A DNA stretch of 64,000 nt from Phocaeicola plebeius. GTDB lineage: Bacteria; Bacteroidota; Bacteroidia; Bacteroidales; Bacteroidaceae. The notes beneath the pieces were generated by a model. The model was given only the letters and a program-made list of their open reading frames with translations, did not search any database and was not told the DNA's origin. Shown piece by piece: positions 56,340 through 64,000 of the stretch. The stretch's first letter is position 1. Every line of letters starts with the position of its first letter. The DNA is taken from positions 85,373 to 149,372 of the forward strand of contig SFDG01000001.1 in the NCBI GenBank assembly GCA_004558305.1. Direction: 5' to 3'. Both the position numbers and the translations under genes were made by a program.

Positions 56340-57554
56340 CTATTTCAGGCCGATGGCCTCGTCGAAGGCCTTCCAGTGCGCTTCCGTCATGTGATTGGGG
56401 CAGAACAGGCAGACACCTGCGGCACCGGCATCACGGGCGGCAGTCACTGCGGCGGCTATCTCGGAAGGAACCAGACCGCTGCCTTCGGGGTCCATGTCGC
56501 TGCTCTTGTGCTCCCAGTCCTGGCAGATGAAGAGTCCGCTGTACACCGGCTTGCCCTTCGCAGCCTCCACTTCCTCCTTCGTCACGGTGCCCACCCACTG
56601 CGGTCCGCGGAGATAGAAGTCGTTATAGTTCATGGGGAACAGCGCGTCCACGTTCCAGCGGTTCCACTGCTGGCGGACCATCCACTCGGCATAGCTTTGC
56701 GGGCCGGGGAACACATCGGCACTCACCTTCTTGCCCTGGGCATGCACCGCCTCCACGATGGCATTGACGCAGTTCGTCACATTGTCGCAACGGAACTGTG
56801 CCCAGCCCTCGATGGTAGCCGGGTTCGTACCCTTCTTCACTTCTTCGCGCACATCGATGCCGCTCTTGTCCTTGAAGTCGGCCACACAGGCATCACAATA
56901 GCAATAGTCCGCTCCGGGATATTCGTTGACCCCTTCGGGCTTCTGCCCCGTAGGTGCGGCAGACGGACGGCCCTGCTGCTCCAGCCTCCAGCCCTCCAGC
57001 GTTCCCCAGTCGTGCTGGATGGCGGCGGCGTATTTGGCCCACAGCCCTTCGGAAAGGATGACATCCGCATACCGGATATAATCCAGCTGCACATAGTCCA
57101 CTTCGGGAATCGCTGCCACCTTGGCATACTGCTCCGAGAGGAACTTCACCACCTCGGGATGATGAGGGTCGAGCGTCTGGTAGTACGACACATAAGCCCG
57201 GTCTTTCTCGGTGTAGGCACTCTGTCCCAGCCGGTTCACGGTGTACCACAAAGAGTCCTTCTGTCCCTGCAGCATCGAGGGCACCCAGGCATGATACTCC
57301 AGTCCCTCCTCGTGGGCGATGCGTGCCGCCTTCTGGATACGTTCGGTCTGGAAGCCGCCACATTCCATACACACCCCCACCAGCCCATGGCCTTTCCACT
57401 GCCGGAGCAGTGTCCGCAGACTGTCTTCCGGCACCCGCTGGGGATTCCATGAATACCAGCCGTAGACCTTTACGGTGGCGGTCTTTTCCTGCTTGCAAGC
57501 CGTAAACGCCAGTCCTGTGACCAAGGCGACGGCTACGTAAAACAACTTTCTCAT
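56340..57554 (-). CDS. glycosidase-like lipoprotein (GHL10-type TIM barrel)
   Basis: A 404-residue lipoprotein with lipobox LAFTAC (Cys20). The body reads as a TIM barrel of the putative glycoside-hydrolase-like groups: LVGVCMECGGFQTERIQ, GLEYHAWVPS, PEVDYVQLDYIRYADVI (strand with carboxylates), KKVSADVFPGPQ, ALFPMNYNDFYLRG and PVYSGLFICQDWE. The DYVQLDYIRY block resembles DGIHLDYIRYP of GHL10 proteins, whose activity is mostly undefined. It lies 9 nt after the CBM9-like gene, so the two form an operon, probably acting on a glycan at the cell surface or in the periplasm. Exact activity is unknown. Confidence 0.75.
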   Translation of the reverse strand: MRKLFYVAVALVTGLAFTACKQEKTATVKVYGWYSWNPQRVPEDSLRTLLRQWKGHGLVGVCMECGGFQTERIQKAARIAHEEGLEYHAWVPSMLQGQKDSLWYTVNRLGQSAYTEKDRAYVSYYQTLDPHHPEVVKFLSEQYAKVAAIPEVDYVQLDYIRYADVILSEGLWAKYAAAIQHDWGTLEGWRLEQQGRPSAAPTGQKPEGVNEYPGADYCYCDACVADFKDKSGIDVREEVKKGTNPATIEGWAQFRCDNVTNCVNAIVEAVHAQGKKVSADVFPGPQSYAEWMVRQQWNRWNVDALFPMNYNDFYLRGPQWVGTVTKEEVEAAKGKPVYSGLFICQDWEHKSSDMDPEGSGLVPSEIAAAVTAARDAGAAGVCLFCPNHMTEAHWKAFDEAIGLK

Positions 57555-57563
57555 ATACTTCGT

Positions 57564-58703
57564 TTATTTATCGGTTTTCCAGATGCGTCCCTCCTCGTCG
57601 ATGCTTATCTTCAGGCTGCCGGTCTCCACCGTAATCAGGTAGCGCGACGAGAGCGTCTCCACCTTCAGGTGCGCCCCTTCAGGCAGGAGAGCCAGCTCGT
57701 CGGCGGTCAGGTGGAAAGCCTCCAGGTTGTCCAGGAACCGGCCGCTCTGCCGCATGTGTTCCTCCTGGGCGTAGAACATGGCCCACAGCAGTTTCTCGAT
57801 GGGGCGACTGGAGGGATAGACGAACAGCTCGCTGCCCCGGCCGGCCTTGACATCGCTCAGGTACACGTAGCCCCACCGCTCGGGCATGTGCATGGCAATC
57901 ATCCCCGTGGAAGGCCATGTCCAGTTGTCCTCGGGCAGGTACTTGCCGTCCGCGCCTTTCTTGCGGAAGGTCCGCCCGCTCTTGTCGCACTCCGTCTGCC
58001 ATTCCACGCGCGAGAAGCCTACCCGCAGGTAGCGTCCTGCCTGCAGCACATTGTCGAACTCCTGGGCGATGGCTTTTCGCGGGATGGCCACTTCGATGTC
58101 CCATCCCTTGTCGGTGTCCTTGTTGTTGTTCAGCGTGCCGTTCACCTTGACCGCCGACTGCAGTCCGGGGCAGTTCCACTGGAACTGTACGTACGTGCGC
58201 CGCGGGGCGCGGTAAGGCTTCTCCAGGAAAAGGTCGAAGATGACATTCGAGGCATTGAACTCCAGTTCATAATAATGATGGGCATCCCCCGTGGGGTCGA
58301 TGAAAATCTCGAAGTCGGGGTCGTAGTAGATGATGGTGTCGCGCTGTGACAGGTTGGCCCACACGTTGGGTTCTTCCATCACAGCCGACACATACAGATA
58401 ATCGTCGTCCCAAAGCATCTTGGCCCGGGTAGCATACTTCGGGGTGGGAAATCCCTCCCCGCTGATGTCCATGAACAGTTCCGTTTCCGGAGCATGCTGC
58501 CAGGACGGCTCGTCCATCACCCCGTCGATGCGGATGGGGTCGGCAGTACGGTAAGCTACATAGCCGTGAGGCTCGGTCAGGAAGCGCGAAAAGCGTTCCG
58601 TAATGCTTTGCTGTGCCGAAACAGACAGGGTGGCACAGAACAGGGCAGCCAGGGCGGCTGCAGGGCGCAGAGGTTTCATTCCAATGTATCGCATGTTGGT
58701 CAT
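57564..58703 (-). CDS. secreted CBM9-like carbohydrate-binding protein
   Basis: A 379-residue exported protein with a signal peptide (AAALAALFCATLSVSAQ) and a CBM9/DOMON-like domain at about residues 50-260 (IRIDGVMDEPSWQHAPET; YATRAKMLWDDDYLYVSAVMEEP; DPDFEIFIDPTGDAHHYYELEFNA). Such domains bind sugar chain ends or haem, and many Bacteroidetes members are free-standing. It is the first gene of the pair with the glycosidase-like lipoprotein. The first ATG (58703) is used; Met4 or Met9 are possible. A TAAATTTG box (minus strand 58723-58730) lies 19 nt upstream. Confidence 0.82.
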   Translation of the reverse strand: MTNMRYIGMKPLRPAAALAALFCATLSVSAQQSITERFSRFLTEPHGYVAYRTADPIRIDGVMDEPSWQHAPETELFMDISGEGFPTPKYATRAKMLWDDDYLYVSAVMEEPNVWANLSQRDTIIYYDPDFEIFIDPTGDAHHYYELEFNASNVIFDLFLEKPYRAPRRTYVQFQWNCPGLQSAVKVNGTLNNNKDTDKGWDIEVAIPRKAIAQEFDNVLQAGRYLRVGFSRVEWQTECDKSGRTFRKKGADGKYLPEDNWTWPSTGMIAMHMPERWGYVYLSDVKAGRGSELFVYPSSRPIEKLLWAMFYAQEEHMRQSGRFLDNLEAFHLTADELALLPEGAHLKVETLSSRYLITVETGSLKISIDEEGRIWKTDK

Positions 58704-58722
58704 AGTATTTAAAAATCGCTGT

Positions 58723-58730
58723 CAAATTTA
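58723..58730 (-). promoter_or_regulatory. -7 box of the CBM9/glycosidase-like operon (TAAATTTG)
   Basis: A minus-strand TAAATTTG, fitting TAnnTTTG, 19 nt upstream of the ATG at 58703. Confidence 0.65.
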
Positions 58731-58803
58731 GCGATAATATTGCAAAAAAACGATATCGGGCGCGTTTTTCTTGCCTTGACCCTGAAATTTCTGCTGCGAT
58801 ACG

Positions 58804-59280
58804 TCAGTCCTCCGTCCTGCACTCCCTGAAATGCATGTCCTTCTCGGCCTTCTCCCGGGAGAAAGCGAAATACGTGCACGTGGCCTCCGTGCACACCCTG
58901 CCGGCGGAGTCGGAGAGAGTGGCGCGGATGATGACGATATTGCGCTTCTGTTCGACGATGCGTGCGCGGAGCGTGAGCAGGGAGTCGGAGGTAGACACGG
59001 GGCGCTTGTACTGTGTTTCCATGCGCGATGTCACCCCTGCCGTCTGCAGCTTGCGCGTCACGACCCAGCCGCATATCTCGTCGAGCAGCAGTGCCTGAAT
59101 GCCGCCATGCAGGGTGTCGACCCATCCCTGGTAGTCGGGGGTGGGCTGCCACTGGCTGACAATGTCCTCGCCGTCTTCATAGAAATGAAGGCGGAATCCG
59201 AAAGGATGGTCGGGAGAGCAGCCGATGCAGTGGTAGCCCGGCATCCCTTCCCAGGGGTTGATGATTTTCTTCAGGTTCAT
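58804..59280 (-). CDS. PaaI-type hotdog-fold thioesterase
   Basis: A 158-residue hotdog-fold protein of the PaaI/4HBT group. DTLHGGIQALLLDEICGWVV carries the family HGG...D motif with the catalytic Asp, and YKRPVSTSDSLLTLRARIVEQKRNIVIIRATLSDSAGRVCTEATCTYF is the second half of the fold. It should hydrolyse an acyl-CoA in the cytoplasm; the substrate is unknown. It starts 13 nt after the FMN-reductase stop on the same strand. Confidence 0.85.
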   Translation of the reverse strand: MNLKKIINPWEGMPGYHCIGCSPDHPFGFRLHFYEDGEDIVSQWQPTPDYQGWVDTLHGGIQALLLDEICGWVVTRKLQTAGVTSRMETQYKRPVSTSDSLLTLRARIVEQKRNIVIIRATLSDSAGRVCTEATCTYFAFSREKAEKDMHFRECRTED

Positions 59281-59293
59281 GGGGCAGCGGGGT

Positions 59294-59848
59294 CTACAGG
59301 TAGTTGATGAAAGCGTCGGCTTGCTGTTGCAGCGCGGCCTCCTGAGCCTCGGTTAGCACCATGCGGCCCTCGGTCCAGGCCTCCACATTCAGCCGGATGC
59401 CCGTCTGCGGTTCGGCCATGACATCCGCACGGATAAACGGCAGGGTGAGCAGTTCGGTCAGTTTCTCCCTGCACTTGGCGGTGGCTGCCGCACCTCCGGC
59501 ACCGCTTAGGGCCACCTTCTTGCCGTTGATGGCCAAAGGGGTCTGCCGGTCGCCCGCCACAAGCGGACGGGAAAGCCAGTCAATCAGGTTCTTCAGATGA
59601 CCGGGATAGCTGTAGTTATACTCCGGGGAGAAAATCCAGAGGCCGTCTGCCGCGGCCACCTGTTCCCTCACTCTTTTCACCGCTTCGGGGGCCGGGAACT
59701 CCTGGTCCTGGTTCATTGGGGGCACTTCCGAATAGTCGAGGTATTCCACCTCGGCCCGGCCTGCCAGCAGTTGCTCCGCCTTTGCGGCGAGCTTTCTGTT
59801 GAACGATTCCTTGCGCAAGGAACCGACGATAAATAGTATCTTCTTCAT
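59294..59848 (-). CDS. NADPH-dependent FMN reductase
   Basis: A 184-residue flavodoxin-fold reductase (NADPH_FMN_red). The start MKKILFIVGSLRKESFNRKLA is the FMN phosphate loop and IFSPEYNYSYPGHLKNLIDWLSRP is the family signature (PEYN). The start at 59846-59848 was chosen over the frame to 59929 because it begins the conserved strand and a TAACTTTG box (minus strand 59882-59889) lies 33 nt upstream. It reduces FMN, quinones or azo dyes; the real substrate is uncertain. The thioesterase gene follows. Confidence 0.9.
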   Translation of the reverse strand: MKKILFIVGSLRKESFNRKLAAKAEQLLAGRAEVEYLDYSEVPPMNQDQEFPAPEAVKRVREQVAAADGLWIFSPEYNYSYPGHLKNLIDWLSRPLVAGDRQTPLAINGKKVALSGAGGAAATAKCREKLTELLTLPFIRADVMAEPQTGIRLNVEAWTEGRMVLTEAQEAALQQQADAFINYL

Positions 59849-59881
59849 GGCTGTGTAGGATTTGGTTCTGTTCTCTTTTTG

Positions 59882-59889
59882 CAAAGTTA
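59882..59889 (-). promoter_or_regulatory. FMN reductase gene -7 box (TAACTTTG)
   Basis: A minus-strand TAACTTTG 33 nt upstream of the ATG at 59848. Confidence 0.6.
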
Positions 59890-59984
59890 GGAATTCTTTT
59901 TCATTCAGTTCTGTACTTTTCCGGAACAATCGTGCCAGAACGCAACGGAGCCGTCCGAATGATTGCCGGGTCTGTCTACGCCCG

Positions 59985-60287
59985 TCAGCTCCATTCGCGT
60001 ATCAGGTGCCGGAGGGCGGCGACGGGATGGTAGAGCATCATTCTCGGTCCAGACCAGCGCATCACCGTCCGGATGCGTTCCTTCATTGCCGGCTGGTAGC
60101 AATGGACGGGACATTTCCTGCAGGTCGGTTTCCGGCTGCCGTAGCGGCATCGGTCCAGCCGGCGGCGGGCATACGCCAACAGCTCCTGACAGTCCGGGCA
60201 GAGGGCGGCGTTCCCTTCCCGTTTCCGGCAATACAGGCGGATCATCAGCTCCACCACGGCCTTTTCTTCCTCAATGCGTCTATCCAT
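59985..60287 (-). CDS. nitrous oxide-stimulated promoter family protein (Cys-rich)
   Basis: A 100-residue Cys-rich protein (PF11756-like). It starts MDRRIEEEKAVVELMIRLYCRKREG and has CPDCQELLAYARRRLDRC and KPTCRKCPVHCYQPAMKERIR, the family's Cys pattern. Function is unknown in the family; the Cys set fits metal or Fe-S binding. It overlaps the upstream 71-aa Cys-rich gene by 8 nt, so the two are translated together. The ATG at 60285-60287 is preferred to the frame reaching 60356, which lies inside that gene. Confidence 0.8.
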   Translation of the reverse strand: MDRRIEEEKAVVELMIRLYCRKREGNAALCPDCQELLAYARRRLDRCRYGSRKPTCRKCPVHCYQPAMKERIRTVMRWSGPRMMLYHPVAALRHLIREWS

Positions 60288-60495
60288 GGCGGTCTGTTTT
60301 CCAAAGCCCGGAGGCGATAGCGACAAACTCTTTCTCGCCTTCAATGTATGCTGCAAACACTTCGGTGGCCGGTCGCCCGTCTGGCATGTGGCAGGAGCCG
60401 CATCCGCCGCAGGAGGGGGCCTTGCAGCAGAACCGATCCCGGACGAACGCCAGCCGTTCTTCCCGGTCTGAAAAGTCGATTTTAGGTGCTATCAT
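60280..60495 (-). CDS. small Cys-rich hypothetical protein, 71 aa
   Basis: I do not recognise the family. The 71-residue product has a charged start (MIAPKIDFSDREERLAFVRDRF), a central CCKAPSCGGCGSCHMPDG cluster (five Cys and one His) and a hydrophobic end (VFAAYIEGEKEFVAIA). The Cys cluster could hold an Fe-S centre or zinc. It overlaps the next Cys-rich gene by 8 nt, and both lie in a minus-strand run. Coding reality is supported by the overlap and the Cys pattern. Confidence 0.68.
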   Translation of the reverse strand: MIAPKIDFSDREERLAFVRDRFCCKAPSCGGCGSCHMPDGRPATEVFAAYIEGEKEFVAIASGLWKTDRHG

Positions 60496-60528
60496 ATCCT
60501 TCTTTCTATGTGTAGCTGTCCATGCCGG

Positions 60529-61155
60529 TCAGGGAATCCAGCGCCTCGTAATGCTGGCTATCCGTCCTTTCTCGACGACCACCGTTGTGTTCAGGCAGTT
60601 GAACTGGCGCCTGCTGTCCTTCAAGGCCTCCAGATAGGCCTGCTGGCCGGTGCGGAGCGTATCATTCGGGTCTGCCGGCTCTTCACCGCAATCAATCAGG
60701 AGGAAGTCATCGGCTAAGGGCAACGCTGCCTGGCCGATGGCTGTATAGGCGGAATGGTCGTCCCACAGCAAGGCCCTGTAGGTGCCTCCGCCGTTCGCGG
60801 TCAGTTCCGCACCGCCTTCTTCCATACCTTTGTTGAAGACCTTTACCTCACCGTCCTGCTCTATCTCGCGGATGATGATGGTATCCTGGTTCCACAGAAG
60901 CGTATCGCCTGCTGCCAAAGCGTTGACCTCCACGGCATCATACAGGTCTTCCTGGAAGACGGTCAGGGACAGACGGCCGTCCCTCCAGTTGAAGTCATCC
61001 GCCGTGAACGAGGCGGGTAGGGTAGCGTTCTCGATATGCCCGGCATCTACAGCCGGCGATAAGGGCCGGACGAACCGGCTTGCCGGTCGCTGGGCACAGC
61101 CGACGAATGCGGCTGCGGCCAGGAGGACCATTGACGATTTGTTCATTGTTTTCAT
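60529..61155 (-). CDS. hypothetical lipoprotein, 208 aa
   Basis: A 208-residue protein with a lipoprotein signal (VLLAAAAFVGC, Cys20). The body is beta-rich with acidic patches (RLSLTVFQEDLYDAVEVNALAAGDTLLWNQDTIIIREIE; then ALPLADDFLLIDCGEE) and ends KGRIASITRRWIP. I cannot assign a family. It is anchored in the envelope, on either the periplasmic or outer face. It is 33 nt upstream of the 71-aa Cys-rich gene and 22 nt downstream of a small membrane protein gene, all on one strand. Function unknown. Confidence 0.75.
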   Translation of the reverse strand: MKTMNKSSMVLLAAAAFVGCAQRPASRFVRPLSPAVDAGHIENATLPASFTADDFNWRDGRLSLTVFQEDLYDAVEVNALAAGDTLLWNQDTIIIREIEQDGEVKVFNKGMEEGGAELTANGGGTYRALLWDDHSAYTAIGQAALPLADDFLLIDCGEEPADPNDTLRTGQQAYLEALKDSRRQFNCLNTTVVVEKGRIASITRRWIP

Positions 61156-61177
61156 GAGCGTATAACTGATTGTCTGA

Positions 61178-61495
61178 TTATTTCACTATCTGCTCTTTTC
61201 CACTCCTCTTATCCTTGTTGTCCTTGCGCTGCCGGTACAGTCTTTTCGCATAGGCCGCGACAGGCAGGGCCGGAATGAGCACCAGTCCCCATAGCAGGAT
61301 TTCTGTCAGCGCAACGCCCAGTCTGTCTGCCATCACCGGGAAATAGCCCAAGCCGTCTACCATTCCTATGAGGATGCCCAGCCACAGGCAAACGAGCAGG
61401 ATTCTTGTCCACAATCCCTTCCTGGTATAGTGGTGCGTGGCTGTTGTCTGTTCTTTCTTCATCTTGTCTGCCTCCTTTTTCTTATGAATAGTCAT
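61178..61495 (-). CDS. small two-TM membrane protein
   Basis: A 105-residue protein with two hydrophobic segments (ILLVCLWLGILIGMV, about 32-46, and LTEILLWGLVLIPALPVAAYA, about 63-83) and a basic C-terminal tail (RLYRQRKDNKDKR). No family is recognised. Its ATG at 61495 overlaps the upstream RmlD-like stop as ATGA; Met12 (61462) is an alternative start. The arrangement points to co-translation with the sugar-nucleotide reductase-like gene. Confidence 0.7.
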   Translation of the reverse strand: MTIHKKKEADKMKKEQTTATHHYTRKGLWTRILLVCLWLGILIGMVDGLGYFPVMADRLGVALTEILLWGLVLIPALPVAAYAKRLYRQRKDNKDKRSGKEQIVK

Positions 61496-62358
61496 TCGGT
61501 ACGGAACGGTCTCCGCAGTGCCTCCTTCATTCCTTCCACACTCTCGCTGAACCGGATGCCATGCTTCCCGATGCGGGAGCCGTCCATGGTCAGGTTCCTG
61601 GCTTGTCCGCTGAATCGTTCCTCGTCGGGCAAAATCCAGTCGGCGGGATGCCGGAGCCCCAGCAGACGGGCAGCCTCCAGGTAGAGCGAATAGCTGTCCA
61701 GCGTGTTCCCGCTTCCGAAGTTATAGATCCCTCCGGGCAGCGCGAGGGCTTCCTCCATCTTCCTGACCACCTCCCATACATAGGTCACCCCCCGGTATTC
61801 ATGGGTGGCTGCCAGCAGCGTGCTCCCTTCGCGGGAGGCCTTCTGCAGGTTGACCAGCAGGTTGCTGTTCAGCTTCATGCTGCTGTCCGGCAGGTCGTAC
61901 ATCCAGGTCAGTCGTAGCCCCACGGAATCCGGCAGGTTCCATTGCGCCCTTTGCTCGGCCTCCAGCTTGTGGCGTCCGTAGACATTGACAGGCTGGAGGG
62001 TTTCCTCCTCCCGGAGAGGCCCCTGCACGGGGGTGCCGTTATACACTTGGTCGCTGGACATGAAGATGAGCCTGGCACCCGTCAGCTTGCAAGCCTTCGC
62101 TATCCTGACCGTGCCTTGCACATTCACCCGGTGCGACTCCTCGGGGTGTTGCTCGCAATACCACGTGTTGCTGAGTGCCGCACAATGGATGACTGCCTCC
62201 GGCCGATGTTCCTCCATGTATGCCTTGACCGCTTCTTCACGCCCTACATTCAGTTCGCTGTGCGTGGGCAGCAGCAGGTCATACCGGTCCCTGTAGTAGT
62301 AGGCCAGCCTGCTGCCCAGGAATCCGCTGCCGCCTGTAATCAGTATCTTTTTCTTCAT
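61492..62358 (-). CDS. RmlD-like NAD(P)-dependent sugar-nucleotide reductase
   Basis: A 288-residue extended short-chain dehydrogenase. It has the NAD(P) loop ITGGSGFLGSRLA, VIHCAALSNTWYCEQHPEESHRVNVQGT, SSDQVYNG and the catalytic Tyr-Lys in NVYGRHKLEAE. It resembles dTDP-4-dehydrorhamnose reductase, but no rml neighbours are present, so the substrate is open. It is cytoplasmic. It overlaps the small membrane gene by 4 nt and is the first gene of a minus-strand run of about five genes down to 59985. Confidence 0.86.
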   Translation of the reverse strand: MKKKILITGGSGFLGSRLAYYYRDRYDLLLPTHSELNVGREEAVKAYMEEHRPEAVIHCAALSNTWYCEQHPEESHRVNVQGTVRIAKACKLTGARLIFMSSDQVYNGTPVQGPLREEETLQPVNVYGRHKLEAEQRAQWNLPDSVGLRLTWMYDLPDSSMKLNSNLLVNLQKASREGSTLLAATHEYRGVTYVWEVVRKMEEALALPGGIYNFGSGNTLDSYSLYLEAARLLGLRHPADWILPDEERFSGQARNLTMDGSRIGKHGIRFSESVEGMKEALRRPFRTE

Positions 62359-62755
62359 GGTTCATCAAAATTCGTTCAATGTATCTTCTGTCATTCCTCG
62401 CTCATGCCCATCTCCGGCCATGACCTCCGTGGAGATGGTTTTCTCTTGTTTTCACGTTCCTACTTACCAATACAGCATATTTACATCACTGATTATCAGC
62501 GACAATTCATTTTAATCGGTACAACCTCACTTCTGACAAGTTCACAGGAAATGGGGACAAATGCAAGTCGTTGTCTTTCACCGCCTTTGCATATACGTGT
62601 TGTACCGCCTCTCTTCAGCCCATTTATGAAATATCCGCCATCAGTTTCAATACATTGACCAATAGGACATTCCCGTATGGATGTTACAGAACGCTTGTGA
62701 ACACAAAGGTAGTGTTTTTCTTTGGATTTCTGCGATTTGCGGTGGAATTTTATTG

Positions 62756-62840
62756 ATTCGCTTGGAAAAATGTATCCATTCTTGTGATATTCGTTCCGAA
62801 AAGTGTAACATATCTTGCGTATTCGCTTGAAAAAATGTAT
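62756..62840 (+). repeat. three phased 20-bp direct repeats before the AAA ATPase gene
   Basis: ATTCGCTTGGAAAAATGTAT (62756-62775) and ATTCGCTTGAAAAAATGTAT (62821-62840) match at 19 of 20. A diverged copy ATTCGTTCCGAAAAGTGTAA (62789-62808) lies between them. Spacing is 33 and 32 bp, about three helical turns each. The third copy overlaps the -7 box. Confidence 0.65.
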
Positions 62841-62845
62841 TTTTG
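62838..62845 (+). promoter_or_regulatory. AAA ATPase gene -7 box (TATTTTTG)
   Basis: TATTTTTG fits TAnnTTTG and ends 22 nt before the ATG at 62868. It sits at the end of the third direct repeat. Confidence 0.6.
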
Positions 62846-62867
62846 CATTGAGATAATGTGAGAAACT

Positions 62868-64000
62868 ATGCTTAAAAGGAAGATTGAAACATACTTGACC
62901 GAATGGAAGGGGACTAAGGATAAGAAACCTCTTGTGATAAAGGGCGTACGTCAATGCGGGAAGACATACATTGTTCAGAAGTTCGCAAAGGAGAATTATG
63001 AGAGTGTAGTCTATATGAACTTCATTCTTGAACCGGACAAGAAGTCGGCTTTTACAGGCAACATAGATGTTGATACCATCATACTCAACTTATCAGCTTT
63101 GATTCCCGGTAGTCGTTTCATCAATGGAAAGACCTGCATTATCCTTGATGAGATACAGGAATGCAAGGAGGCAAGAACTGCATTAAAGTCATTCCACATA
63201 GATGGTCGTTTCGATGTTATTGCCACGGGTTCACTTTTAGGTGTGAAGGGCTACGGTAAAAGTAAGAAGAAAAAAGAAGAGGATGGACAAGATTCAGTCC
63301 CCGTTGGATATGAAACAGTCATTGATATGTACCCTTTGGACTTTGAGGAATTTCTTTGGGCAAACGGTATCAATGATGCGGTGATTGATTCTGTAAGGGC
63401 ATCCTTCGAGAATGAAACTGCTGTTCCCGATGGCATTCACAAAGCAATGATGGAGCTGCTGTATAGATATGTCATTGTCGGAGGGTTGCCAGAGGTAGTG
63501 AATTGCTTCCTTGAAACAAAGAACATCGAGCTTATATATAAGGTACAGCGCAACCTCATTGCCGAATACGAAGAGGATATGGTTAAATATGCGGATGATG
63601 CCGACAAGCCCCACATCCGCGAATGTTTTGAGTCCATCCCGACACAATTAGCTAAGGAGAACAAGAAGTTCCAGTATTCTGTGGTCAAGAAAGGCGGACG
63701 GGCTTCACAATATATGGGCAGCATTCAATGGCTGGAGGATGCCGGGATAGTTCAGCGGTGCTACAACACATCCATAACGGAACTGCCCTTGGATGGTAAC
63801 GCTATCAAAGATTGCTTTAAGGTATATACAACAGACATCGGGATTCTTGTAGCAATGTTGGACTACGGTACTCAGGTGGACATCTTAAAAGGCAATCTTC
63901 TTGGATACAAGGGAGCAATCTTCGAGAATCTTATGGCCGACTTCCTCTGCAAGTCCGGACAAAAGTTGTACTACTTTCACAAGGAGAGCGGTCTTGAGCT
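62868..64000 (+). CDS. AAA_14/DUF4143-type ATPase (partial, runs off window)
   Basis: The first 377 residues of an AAA ATPase. The start is MLKRKIETYLTEWKGTKDKKPLVIKGVRQCGKTYIVQKFA, with Walker A GVRQCGKT; Walker B is CIILDEIQECK with the normal DE pair. ATGSLLGVKGYG is the sensor region, and SIPTQLAKENKKFQYSVVKKGGRASQYMGSIQWLEDAGIV belongs to the DUF4143-like winged-helix part. The frame is still open at 64000. Members are abundant and often mobile in Bacteroidales, and their function is unresolved. Base composition is A+T-rich compared with the rest of the window, which fits acquisition by transfer. Confidence 0.88.
   Translation, partial: MLKRKIETYLTEWKGTKDKKPLVIKGVRQCGKTYIVQKFAKENYESVVYMNFILEPDKKSAFTGNIDVDTIILNLSALIPGSRFINGKTCIILDEIQECKEARTALKSFHIDGRFDVIATGSLLGVKGYGKSKKKKEEDGQDSVPVGYETVIDMYPLDFEEFLWANGINDAVIDSVRASFENETAVPDGIHKAMMELLYRYVIVGGLPEVVNCFLETKNIELIYKVQRNLIAEYEEDMVKYADDADKPHIRECFESIPTQLAKENKKFQYSVVKKGGRASQYMGSIQWLEDAGIVQRCYNTSITELPLDGNAIKDCFKVYTTDIGILVAMLDYGTQVDILKGNLLGYKGAIFENLMADFLCKSGQKLYYFHKESGLE

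Larger units (their letters stand above)
62359..62867. other. 509-bp A+T-richer gap, composition boundary; no convincing gene
   Basis: By eye, base composition shifts from G+C-rich to A+T-rich near 62.4 kb. A minus-strand open frame in 62496-62954 has no family I can name. Three 20-bp direct repeats lie at 62756, 62789 and 62821. No transposase, integrase or tRNA was seen at the junction. Confidence 0.5.

Noticed and set aside
61942..62658. Plus-strand open frame running from the RmlD-like gene into the gap
   Set aside because: It is antisense to a well-defined reductase and lacks coding features beyond it.
62496..62954. Minus-strand open frame of 152 codons at the composition boundary
   Set aside because: It overlaps the promoter, repeats and start of the AAA ATPase gene and has no recognisable domain. 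It could be a remnant, but I cannot support it as a gene.

Overview
The window looks like the chromosome of a gut-type Bacteroidales bacterium. The evidence is the repeated Bacteroidetes promoter box TAnnTTTG in front of many genes, the near absence of Shine-Dalgarno sequences, the single-chain pyruvate:ferredoxin oxidoreductase, the menaquinone methyltransferase, the many secreted lipoproteins, and short CDSs separated by palindromic intergenic repeats. G+C is high for the group across most of the window. The last 1.6 kb, from about 62.4 kb, is clearly A+T-richer. I cannot name the genus. No rRNA, tRNA, CRISPR array, transposase or prophage was found.

Layout. 0-11.4 kb is housekeeping: mnmA (cut by the window edge), a YgiQ radical-SAM protein, mazG, a minus-strand run phoH-purC-ubiE-aroE-hydrolase, and a plus-strand run with an M15-like lipoprotein, truA and an aldose epimerase. 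10.5-17.3 kb holds an AraC regulator divergent from a three-gene RND efflux operon (adaptor, pump, TolC-type channel). 17.3-18.0 kb is a repeat-rich gap with a 22-bp tandem repeat. 18-30.9 kb carries a phosphodiesterase, nifJ, an AAA ATPase with an altered Walker B motif, a probably leaderless ATP-grasp-like gene coupled to rhaM, cdd, a LysM glucosaminidase, an M20 peptidase, aroC and a lemA-TPM pair. 30.9-44.1 kb carries an ECF sigma/putative anti-sigma/periplasmic protein trio, rnz, a porin, rpsA, a SIMPL protein, a BadF-type kinase, a SlyD-type isomerase, a thioredoxin, an alkyltransferase-like gene, an ACT protein with phenylacetate-CoA ligase, a NUDIX hydrolase with a decayed neighbour, and a nitroreductase.

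44.4-55.95 kb is the most interesting block: a plus-strand cluster made of a TonB-dependent-receptor-like barrel, a STAS protein, a 2460-residue non-ribosomal peptide synthetase (C-A-T-C-A-T-reductase) and a MATE exporter with a RsbW/SpoIIAB-type ATPase domain fused to its C-terminus. The synthetase should release a (probably N-acylated) dipeptide aldehyde or a product derived from it. The MATE part should export it. The STAS protein plus the fused kinase-like domain look like a partner-switching pair built into the operon. I regard this exporter-kinase fusion as the leading candidate for an undescribed regulatory arrangement.

56-62.4 kb returns to accessory metabolism: an HMA metal-binding protein that appears to have lost its signal peptide, a glycosidase-like lipoprotein with a CBM9-like partner, a thioesterase, an FMN reductase, small Cys-rich proteins, lipoproteins and an RmlD-like reductase. 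The window ends inside a second AAA/DUF4143-type ATPase preceded by three phased 20-bp repeats. All product names come from reading motifs by eye. No database search was possible.
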